From: Candidatus Methylomirabilota bacterium
GTDB lineage: Bacteria > Methylomirabilota > Methylomirabilia > Methylomirabilales > Methylomirabilaceae
Assembly: GCA_028870115.1 (NCBI GenBank)
Contig: JAGWQH010000036.1
Location: forward strand, 21,827-85,826
Direction of reading: 5' to 3'
Length of the DNA stretch: 64,000 bases
The position numbers and the translations under genes were made by a program. The notes below the pieces were generated by a model. It was given only the letters and a program-made list of their open reading frames with translations. It searched no databases and was not told the origin of the DNA. How positions within the stretch are numbered: the first letter of the stretch is position 1; each line of letters opens with the position of its first letter. Positions 9,296-15,736 of this stretch are shown here, piece by piece.

Positions 9296-10267
9296 TCAGA
9301 AGCCGGCCAGCTCTCGCGCCTTGCCGGCGATTGTGTCGGCATTGGGCAGATATGCCTCCTCCAGTACGGGACTGAAGGGAACAGGGGTATGGGGGGCTGC
9401 CACGCGGACGATAGGAGCATCCAGATACTGGAAGAGTTCCTCTCCGATCCGGGCCGCGATCTCGCCTCCGATGCCGCCGGTCTTCGACGCCTCATGTACC
9501 ACTATTGCCCGTCCGGTCTTCTTGACCGAGGCGGCGATTGTGGCCATATCCATGGGCTGAAGTGTTCGGAGGTCCAGCACCTCTAAGTCGATCCCCTCAG
9601 GTATGAGCCGCTCTGCGGCTGCGAGTGACTGCTGGAGCATGGCGCCGTAGGTGATCACGCTGATGGTAGTGCCTGCTCTTTTCACCTCCGCCTGGCCGAT
9701 CGGCACGATCGTATCTCCCTCCGGCACCTCCCCTTTGATATGACGATAGAGGTACTTGTGCTCAAAGTAGATCACGGGGTTGGGATCGCGGATGGCGGCT
9801 TTCAGGAGGCCTTTGGCATCAGCAGGAGTAGAGGGGGCCACCAGCTTCAGGCCGGCCACATGAAAAAACCACGCCTCGGGGCACTGGGAATGAAACGGCC
9901 CCGCGTGGATGCCGCCGCCGTAGGGGGCCCGAATAACCAGGGGGACCGGTTCGCCGATGCGGTAGTGATGTTTGGCCGCCATGTTGACGATCTGGTCGAA
10001 GGCACAGGCGATGAAGTCGGAAAACTGCATTTCGACCACCGGCCGCATTCCCATGAGGGCCGCGCCGATCGCGGCCCCGACGAACGCCGACTCGGACAAC
10101 GGCGTGTCAATGACACGCTCCGGCCCGAACTTATCGAGGAATCCCTTTGTCACCTTGAAGGCGCCGCCGTAGACTCCGATGTCCTCTCCGAGCATGAAGA
10201 CGCGCTCGTCCCGGTCCATTTCTTCCCACAGGGCTTGGCGGATCGCTTCGAGATAGGTGATTTCCAT
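9296..10267 (-). CDS. pdhB: 2-oxoacid dehydrogenase E1 component, beta subunit
   Basis: 323 residues, the usual length for E1 beta. Typical blocks: MLGEDIGVYGGAFKVTKGF, DTPLSESAFVGAAIGAALMG, APYGGGIHAGPFHSQCPEAW and VVHEASKTGGIGGEIAARI. Together with E1 alpha it decarboxylates a 2-oxoacid with thiamine diphosphate and reductively acylates the E2 lipoyl group. A GAGGAGAGG site precedes the ATG. It lies 38 bases after E1 alpha and 9 bases before E2. No E3 gene is present in this cluster. Confidence 0.93.
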   Translation of the reverse strand: MEITYLEAIRQALWEEMDRDERVFMLGEDIGVYGGAFKVTKGFLDKFGPERVIDTPLSESAFVGAAIGAALMGMRPVVEMQFSDFIACAFDQIVNMAAKHHYRIGEPVPLVIRAPYGGGIHAGPFHSQCPEAWFFHVAGLKLVAPSTPADAKGLLKAAIRDPNPVIYFEHKYLYRHIKGEVPEGDTIVPIGQAEVKRAGTTISVITYGAMLQQSLAAAERLIPEGIDLEVLDLRTLQPMDMATIAASVKKTGRAIVVHEASKTGGIGGEIAARIGEELFQYLDAPIVRVAAPHTPVPFSPVLEEAYLPNADTIAGKARELAGF

Positions 10268-10305
10268 CCTCTCCTCACATATGGCGAATAGCTGTTAGCC
10301 GGCAG

Positions 10306-11280
10306 CTAAGCGGCGTAGACTCCATCGAGAAGCTCCTTTGCATCCGGAAGCGGGCTTGATTCTGCGAATAGGACCGCCTCCTCGATCTCCTTCGCGATGC
10401 GGTCGTCGATCTCCTTGGCGGAAGTGTCATCAAGGAGCTTGCAGTCCCGCAGATACGCTGCGAATCGATCGATGGGATCCCGCTTTCGCCACTCTTCGAG
10501 CAGGGCAGGTGGAACATACAGGGCGTCATCATGCTCGGCATGACCTCGCATCCGCATCGTTTTGCCTTCCACGAGCGCAGGGCCTTCGCCCGCTCTCGCG
10601 CGAGCGACCGCCTCGGAGACGGAGTCGCGGACAGCGAGCACATCGTTGCCATCCACGATGATGCCCGGCATCCCATAGGCCTTGGCGCGATCGGCTATAT
10701 GCTCGACAGCCATCTGACGGGAGAGCGGGGTGGAGTAGGCGTACTGATTGTTGTGGCAGACGAAGACGACGGGCAGTTTCAGCACCGCCGCGAAGTTCAA
10801 AGCCTCATGAAAATCACCGCGACTTGACGCGCCATCGCCGAAGAAGGCCGCGACTACTCGCCGCTCGCGCCGAAGCTTGAAGGTGAGGGCAACGCCCGCC
10901 GCCACCGGCAGCAGGTCGGCCATCGGACTGATGAATCCGATGATGCCTCGTGTGATATCGCCGAAATGAACATTACCATCCCGTCCCCGGGTCAGTCCGG
11001 TCTGCTTGGCCAGGTACTGGGCCATATACTCCTTCGGCGTGATTCCCTTCGTGAGATTCGCGCCGAGGTCCCGATGAGTGGGGGCGATGACATCGTCTGG
11101 CTCCAGTGCGGAGGCGCTACCCACTGCGATGGCCTCTTCGCCGGTGCCGAGGTAGACGCCGCCGACGATCTTACCCTGTCGGTAGAGCGTAATCACCCGC
11201 TGTTCCAGGCCGCGGGTGAGCTTGAGGTAGTAGTAAATGTTGCGTAGTTCCGCTGGTGTGGGCTTCTGGACCCCTATCAC
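10306..11280 (-). CDS. pdhA: 2-oxoacid dehydrogenase E1 component, alpha subunit
   Basis: 324 residues. The thiamine diphosphate motif is FFGDGASSRGDFHEALNFAA followed by HNNQYAYSTP. The phosphorylation-loop region RMRGHAEHDDALYVP is typical of pyruvate/acetoin-type E1 alpha. First gene of the three-gene E1 alpha, E1 beta, E2 operon. In acetoin and pyruvate dehydrogenase operons this order is common; a branched-chain substrate remains possible. The upstream 600 bases hold a dispersed repeat and a small membrane-protein gene. Confidence 0.93.
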   Translation of the reverse strand: MIGVQKPTPAELRNIYYYLKLTRGLEQRVITLYRQGKIVGGVYLGTGEEAIAVGSASALEPDDVIAPTHRDLGANLTKGITPKEYMAQYLAKQTGLTRGRDGNVHFGDITRGIIGFISPMADLLPVAAGVALTFKLRRERRVVAAFFGDGASSRGDFHEALNFAAVLKLPVVFVCHNNQYAYSTPLSRQMAVEHIADRAKAYGMPGIIVDGNDVLAVRDSVSEAVARARAGEGPALVEGKTMRMRGHAEHDDALYVPPALLEEWRKRDPIDRFAAYLRDCKLLDDTSAKEIDDRIAKEIEEAVLFAESSPLPDAKELLDGVYAA

Positions 11281-11396
11281 GTCACCTCTCCCCTCCGTTG
11301 TAAAGAGCGGCTTCGTCTCGACCGGCCGTAGTATAATTGGTCGAAACCGAGTTTGTAAATCATTTCGTCATGCCCAAGAATGAACATTAGAATGCG

Positions 11397-11473
11397 TCAT
11401 TGCGAGCGCAGCGAAGCAATCCAACCGTTCCACGCTGAGATTGCCGCGCACCCTTCGGGTGCTCGCAATGACA
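11397..11473. repeat. Dispersed palindromic repeat, family B (TCATTGCGAGCG..GAAGCAATC)
   Basis: Begins TCATTGCGAGCGCAGCGAAG and ends GGTGCTCGCAATGACA, so the two ends are inverted copies. Other members lie at 20201-20292, 26023-26126, 27451-27485 (half), 49733-49801 and 55567-55645. Together with the small gene at 11547 it is all I see in 11281-11912. Confidence 0.8.
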
Positions 11474-11546
11474 GGCAAATGAATGGGTTGCGCGATCAAT
11501 CTCTATTCTTGGATCACATATACGACAACCTTCGCCATCCGTGTTC

Positions 11547-11660
11547 TCAACGCCCTGCGGCGAACATCATCAGGACGATCAAAGCAATCGCGACAGCCGC
11601 CACAATCAGCAGTAGGCGGGTGGCTCTTCGTGTGTATTTGTGTATCTGCCGTTGCGACAT
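11547..11660 (-). CDS. 37-residue single-pass membrane protein
   Basis: A short open frame starting MSQRQIHKYTRRATR and followed by a hydrophobic helix (LLLIVAAVAIALIVLMMF), ending AAGR. GGAGTAAGAG precedes the ATG with good spacing. The charge pattern (basic N-terminus, 18-residue hydrophobic helix) is that of a small inner-membrane protein. It stands alone between the E1 alpha promoter region and the cupin gene. Function unknown; a chance frame is possible, though the ribosome-binding site and helix argue for a gene. Confidence 0.5.
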   Translation of the reverse strand: MSQRQIHKYTRRATRLLLIVAAVAIALIVLMMFAAGR

Positions 11661-11912
11661 CTCTTACTCCACCGCGTCATTGGTTCGCCTCACCGCTCCC
11701 CCCAATGACCGCTTTTACCATAGCATATGGCGCTTGAGCTCTGCTACAGGAGATCACTGTTCTCTCTCACCGTAGGGACGGGGTTGATCCCGGCCCATAC
11801 AACTTTCTTGTTAAGTGTCTGGAAAGGTTATAGAGTTTTGGGCCAGCTTCAAGAACAGTTGGTCAGGATAGGCTGATCAGCTTACCTGATAGGTCCACCC
11901 TTCTTCTGAACT

Positions 11913-12359
11913 ATGCTCGATCAACTCATCAAACGTTACGATTGGTATGACCACCCAGAGGGGTTGAAATTTGTCGAGACCCATCGCGATGAATATCGCA
12001 CCTCGGGCCATTGGTTGATGCTTCCGGGAACGTTTTCAGCATTCCATCGTGTCCTCAACAATGAAGAGCTCTGGTATATTCATTACGGCAAGATCACGCT
12101 TCATACCATCGATACGAGAGGGAGACTCAGATCGCTCACATTAGGCCCTGACGTTTCTGCGGGCGAATCCCCGGTTATCGCGGTTCCGAAGAATTGTTGG
12201 CAAGCCGCTGAAATCGGCGATGGAGTTCCCTATGCATTTGGATCAGTCGTGTGTGCGCCGGCGTTTCGTTTTGAACTATTCGAGATCGGCAATCGCCAAT
12301 GTCTTATTGAGAAATTCCCTCGGTATGGAGAGGTAATTTCTCGATTGACTATGCCGTGA
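11913..12359 (+). CDS. DUF985 / cupin_5 family protein
   Basis: 148 residues forming one small cupin. Visible family blocks are LIKRYDWYDHPEGLKFVETH, STTIYFLL-equivalent GHWLMLPGTFSAFHRV, NNEELWYIHYG and VPKNCWQAAE near the end. Proteins of this family are related to sugar-epimerase-type cupins and are mostly uncharacterised. No ribosome-binding site is obvious upstream of the ATG. It stands alone on the plus strand, between the small membrane-protein gene and the convergent gene at 12440. Confidence 0.8.
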   Translation: MLDQLIKRYDWYDHPEGLKFVETHRDEYRTSGHWLMLPGTFSAFHRVLNNEELWYIHYGKITLHTIDTRGRLRSLTLGPDVSAGESPVIAVPKNCWQAAEIGDGVPYAFGSVVCAPAFRFELFEIGNRQCLIEKFPRYGEVISRLTMP

Positions 12360-12439
12360 TCAATCAGGTCGAACCAGTTGTGGAAGCCGGCCCTCTCACG
12401 AGGGGTAAAATCCCGATACCAACGTTTTCATGTACGCCG

Positions 12440-13036
12440 TTAAGTGTCGGAGTTCGCCGGTGGACCTTGCAGGTGTTGCTGTAACTGAAGCAGCGCAAAG
12501 GCGTTTGGGTGAACCCGCAATCCCTTTTGCTTCAGCACATGAAGACGATCACTCAGGGTCGTTGGATCGAAGTGACCATGCAGGATCTCGCGATCGAAAA
12601 GTCCCCGCACTTCATCTGTGATCGCTCTGAGCCGTAACCAACCACGCAGGTAATACGCTATGTAGCCTGTCATCAGAACAACCAAAGCCCACGCCCCAAG
12701 AGACTGACGGTTGAAGCCGTGCGAGAAGAGCGCATAAATGATACCCAACACCCAGATGGTGATGACCCCGGCGTAAATGATCCAAGGTCCAACTCGCGGG
12801 AACGTACGAACCCAAAATCCGTCCGGCTGCAAGCCAGTCCGTGTGAATCGCTGAAGGGGAGCGTACTCAGAGTTGAGCAAGTGATAGAGAAGCTGCCTAT
12901 TGCGATCGAGGCTGTGAAGTTCCGGCGATTCCAGGTACGATTGAACCAGATCCTCAATCTTCCGGCTTTCGCGCAGATACATAAACTCGCAGCCGCGTAA
13001 CTCTTCGAGCTCTTTGATGAATGCGTGATGATCCAT
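12440..13036 (-). CDS. Two-helix membrane protein, function unknown
   Basis: 198 residues from the ATG at 13036 (MDHHAFIKELEEL), chosen because GGAG lies 5 bases before it; an earlier ATG at 13087 lacks a site. The N-terminal 85 residues are soluble and helical, then two membrane segments (WIIYAGVITIWVLGIIYALF and WALVVLMTGYIAYYL), then a soluble helical tail of about 60 residues. I do not recognise the family. It converges with the cupin gene. Confidence 0.65.
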   Translation of the reverse strand: MDHHAFIKELEELRGCEFMYLRESRKIEDLVQSYLESPELHSLDRNRQLLYHLLNSEYAPLQRFTRTGLQPDGFWVRTFPRVGPWIIYAGVITIWVLGIIYALFSHGFNRQSLGAWALVVLMTGYIAYYLRGWLRLRAITDEVRGLFDREILHGHFDPTTLSDRLHVLKQKGLRVHPNAFALLQLQQHLQGPPANSDT

Positions 13037-13190
13037 AGAGGCTCCGTAATTCTTTTCGCTCGCGTGACTTCGTAGAAAGCCACACACTTGTGACAGACCC
13101 GGCCCGGCCCCGTGGCTTGTGGTGCGTTCCTTCTAGCACAGGCCCGCTAAGGCGTCAAGCGCCAGACTCTCCCCGTTCCCGTAGCCTTGC

Positions 13191-13250
13191 GTGAGATATC
13201 TCTTGCTAACTCCTGAACAACACAATAGAATCCGCCCTAACTACAAAAAT
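13191..13250. repeat. Direct repeat, copy 1 of 2 (about 60 bp)
   Basis: Contains ATATCTCTTGCTAACTCCTG and ACACAATAGAATCCGCC. A near copy with a few substitutions lies at 15629-15689 in the same orientation, 2.4 kb away. The pair brackets the ankyrin gene, the brnTA locus and the two structured repeats. Confidence 0.8.
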
Positions 13251-13334
13251 AGTTAATGGAGTCAGCCCGACTAATACGTTCACCAGCTTTTGCAGCGCCT
13301 TGTAACGCGACAGACGAAGTGAGGCTCACCCGAA

Positions 13335-13490
13335 ATGATTGGTGGGCAGTTTGGAAAATCCAAGAAGCGGATTGGTGTCGAGGAGCTTGGACGGCTTCCC
13401 CCTGAGCGATTCGAAACGTTAAGAGAGACATACTACGAAAAAGTATGGGAAGGAATCGTCTCACGCTTCGGAGTACAAGGCCCAGTATGA
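13335..13490 (+). CDS. Short reading frame of 51 residues, possibly a gene fragment
   Basis: Starts MIGGQFGKSKKRIGVEELG and ends SRFGVQGPV. It is rich in charged residues and helix-forming, with the look of a piece of a larger protein (LPPERFETLRETYYEKVWEG). No good ribosome-binding site. It sits between the first direct repeat and the ankyrin gene. I cannot assign a family; low confidence that it is translated. Confidence 0.25.
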   Translation: MIGGQFGKSKKRIGVEELGRLPPERFETLRETYYEKVWEGIVSRFGVQGPV

Positions 13491-13582
13491 TGAGTTCGTG
13501 TGGCGTCCTGGCGGGGGATCGGCCTTAGCCACTTGCTGGACGAGGTGGACGGGCTGGGGTGTAAGATCTGAAAGGAAGTTAT

Positions 13583-14395
13583 ATGGGTTTCTTTGGCTCA
13601 TTGTTTGAGAGTGGTGGGAAGTCTGCTGAAAAGCTCATCGAGGCGTCCAAATCTGGATCCACCGAAAAAGTCAAGAGCCTGTTAGCTGAAGGCGCTGATG
13701 TGAACGCGAGGGACCAAGATGGCTGGACTGCCCTGATGCATGCGTCCTGGCACGGGCATTCCGGGATTTCACAGATGCTGCTCAATAAAGGCGCTGATGT
13801 CAACGCCAAGGCTAGTGATGGCGGGACCGCTCTGATGCGGGCGGCTGAGCGAGGGCATTCCGGGGTCGCAGGGCTTCTGCTCAATCAAGGCGCTGATGTC
13901 AATGCCAAGGCTAGTGATGGCGGGACCGCCACGATGCGGGCGTCTTGGTATGGACAAACCGGAGTTGTAGGGCTGCTGCTCAATCAAGGCGCTGATGTGA
14001 ACGCAAGCAATGATGGTGGCGACACGGCCCTGATGCGTGCGTCTGAGAAAGGTCATGTCGAGGTTGCGGAGTTGCTGCTCAATCAAGGCGCTGATGTGAA
14101 CGCAAGCGATAATGATGGCGAGACGGCCCTGATGCGTGCAGCCTTGAGTGGTCATTCCGGGGTCGCAGAGCTGCTTCTCAATAAAGGGGCCGATGTGAAT
14201 GCGAGGGATAATAATCGCCTAACGGCCTTGATATATTCGTCTGGGAATGGGCATTCCGAGGTTGCGGAGTTGCTGCTCAATAAAGGCGCTGATGTCAACG
14301 CCAAGGCTAGTAATGGCGGGACGGCCCTGATGTATGCGTCTTCGAATCATCATCCGAAAGTTGCTGAACTGCTGGAGAAGCACGGAGCGCGCTAA
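13583..14395 (+). CDS. Ankyrin-repeat protein
   Basis: 270 residues built from about eight 33-residue ankyrin repeats. The consensus visible is VAELLLNKGADVNA plus GGTALMRAS, with the TALM/GADVNA signature recurring from about residue 35 to 265. The first 25 residues (MGFFGSLFESGGKS) form a short cap without a signal peptide, so the protein is probably cytoplasmic. Ankyrin stacks bind other proteins; the partner is unknown. AAAGGAAG precedes the ATG. The DNA repeats are also highly similar (GGCGCTGATGT recurs in each unit), suggesting recent unit expansion. The gene lies inside the direct-repeat-bounded patch. Confidence 0.9.
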   Translation: MGFFGSLFESGGKSAEKLIEASKSGSTEKVKSLLAEGADVNARDQDGWTALMHASWHGHSGISQMLLNKGADVNAKASDGGTALMRAAERGHSGVAGLLLNQGADVNAKASDGGTATMRASWYGQTGVVGLLLNQGADVNASNDGGDTALMRASEKGHVEVAELLLNQGADVNASDNDGETALMRAALSGHSGVAELLLNKGADVNARDNNRLTALIYSSGNGHSEVAELLLNKGADVNAKASNGGTALMYASSNHHPKVAELLEKHGAR

Positions 14396-14473
14396 GAAAA
14401 AGGCACCGAGTTTCAAACATTGACATTTCTCTCTATGACGACATAGGTCGCGGGCAGTGTGTCACAGTTCTGC

Positions 14474-14680
14474 GTGTGTGCCAGGTATGACACAGAACAA
14501 GCGAGGTGAGAGTTCTCGCGCCAGGTGATTGCGGAGCCGACCTGCTTAACGGCCACTGGAAAACGATAAGCCAACCGATCCGCGTCCAGCGGGAGGAATC
14601 TGTCACAGCCCTTTGGGGTACGGTGAGCCCCAAGGGGCTGTCCTGTTTCCAGGGGACCCTCCCGGAGCATCTGAAGCAGG
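14474..14680 (+). repeat. Structured repeat copy 1, possible group II intron 5' remnant
   Basis: About 205 bases sharing long blocks with 15313-15590: GTGTGCCAGGTATGACAC at the start, GATAAGCCAACCG, GGGAGGAATCTGTCACAGCC, a hairpin (CAGCCCTTTGGGG with CCCCAAGGGGCTG) and TCCTGTTTCCAGGGGACCC near the end. The GTGTG start and these motifs remind me of the ribozyme 5' region of some group II introns; that comparison is from memory. No reverse transcriptase gene is attached. Confidence 0.45.
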
Positions 14681-14734
14681 CAACAAAGCCTTGACGTGTA
14701 GTGACATTGTCGGTATGTCGTACATACGGGTACA

Positions 14735-15026
14735 ATTTGCTTTGTCTGGGACGAACGAAAAAACGCCATCAACAAGAAAAAGCATGGCGTCTCATTCGAA
14801 GAAGGCCAGATAGTATTCGCCGATGATAATGCCTTGTTCATGCATGCATGATCCCGACCACTCGGAAGATGAAGACCGATTTCTTCTTTTGGGCCTCAGC
14901 GCGATTGCCCGACTGCTTGTGGTATGTCACTGTTATCGAGAAGAATCGGATACAGTCCGCATAATCTCTGTCTGGAAGGCCACTAAATCAGAGACATCAC
15001 AATATATGCGAAGGAGGAGAATATGA
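14735..15026 (+). pseudogene. brnT: BrnT-family toxin, frameshifted
   Basis: The 5' half reads FVWDERKNAINKKKHGVSFE, continuing EEGQIVFADDNALFMH, then a stop. The 3' half in another frame reads MHDPDHSEDEDRFLLLGLS, continuing to VRIISVWKATKSE and ending just inside the brnA start. Both halves match BrnT ribonuclease toxins in order. They are separated by a 4-base expansion: CATG occurs three times in tandem at 14839-14850, where two copies would keep the frame. No good start codon is visible before the FVWDE block. The toxin is therefore probably inactive unless frameshifting occurs. Confidence 0.82.
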
Positions 15027-15241
15027 GAAAGGGATATGACTTTTCAAAGGCAACAAGGAATCCTTACGCCAAGCGCGTGAAGAGACAGCTCACCATCCGG
15101 GTAGACGATGCAACCATCGAATATTTTAGAAAACTCGCTGAAGAGGTAAGCGTCCCGTATCAAACGCTAATCAATATGTATCTTCGTGATTGTGCGGCGT
15201 CACGGCGTCGATTAGCAATGAAGTGGATACCTGCAGCATAA
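15023..15241 (+). CDS. brnA: BrnA-family antitoxin (ribbon-helix-helix)
   Basis: 72 residues. The C-terminal half reads RQLTIRVDDATIEYFRKLAE and SVPYQTLINMYLRDCA, a ribbon-helix-helix type DNA-binding fold as in BrnA/CopG-like antitoxins. The ATG overlaps the stop of the broken brnT frame by ATGA, the usual toxin-antitoxin coupling, and an AAGGAGGAG site lies just upstream. With its toxin frameshifted it is an orphan antitoxin; it may persist as a repressor or protect against related toxins. Confidence 0.8.
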   Translation: MRKGYDFSKATRNPYAKRVKRQLTIRVDDATIEYFRKLAEEVSVPYQTLINMYLRDCAASRRRLAMKWIPAA

Positions 15242-15312
15242 CATCGGCCAACCATTGCCTACACACGGATGGCCGTCAACCTCCGGCTGCCAACGACCAG
15301 CGAGGCATACGA

Positions 15313-15590
15313 GTGTGTCAGGCATGACACAGAGCGAGCGAAGCAAGAGTCCTCGCGCCGAGCCAACCCGCCTACCAGCAGGCGGGAGGCGAGGAGCAGA
15401 GCAAAAGCCTGCTCTGAGCCTGCCGAAGGGGTGTCACCGCGAGGTGGGGTGGTCATAGCAGCCAGAGAGAGCCGATAAGCCAACCGCACCAGCGCTCAGC
15501 GGGAGGAATCTGTCACAGCCCCTTGGGATACGGGAAGCCCCAAAGGGCTGTCCTGTTTCCAGGGGACCCTCCCGGAGTTTCTGAAGCAAG
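15313..15590 (+). repeat. Structured repeat copy 2, possible group II intron 5' remnant
   Basis: Carries the same blocks as 14474-14680 (GTGTGTCAGGCATGACAC, GATAAGCCAACCG, GGGAGGAATCTGTCACAGCC, the CAGCCCCTT/CCCCAAAGGGCTG hairpin, TCCTGTTTCCAGGGG), but with about 70 extra bases inserted in the first third. It is followed directly by AGGTGGCGAGACTGACCGG and then by the second direct repeat. The rest of 15242-15736 shows no gene. Confidence 0.45.
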
Positions 15591-15628
15591 AGGTGGCGAG
15601 ACTGACCGGTGTTTGTCCCATCTCGGCC

Positions 15629-15689
15629 GTGAAGATATCCCTTGCTAACTACTGAAGAACACAATAGAATCCGCCTTAACTACATGAAT
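15629..15689. repeat. Direct repeat, copy 2 of 2 (about 60 bp)
   Basis: Same orientation as 13191-13250, sharing CTTGCTAACT and CACAATAGAATCCGCC with a few substitutions. It ends 47 bases before the AIPR gene, so that gene lies just outside the bracketed segment. Confidence 0.8.
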
Positions 15690-15736
15690 CGCCTAATCGG
15701 GATAGACAAATCAGTATGCTCAATCAGGGAGGGTAC

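Noticed and set aside
11380..11775. 131-codon plus-strand frame over the family B repeat upstream of the cupin gene
   Set aside because: Its first half is the palindromic repeat itself (CERSEAIQ..ARNDRQ is the usual translation of this repeat family), and it has no ribosome-binding site.
13583..14395. Repeated GGCGCTGATGT units considered as a CRISPR-like or tandem repeat array
   Set aside because: The period is 99 bases and in frame with ankyrin repeats, so they are coding repeats.
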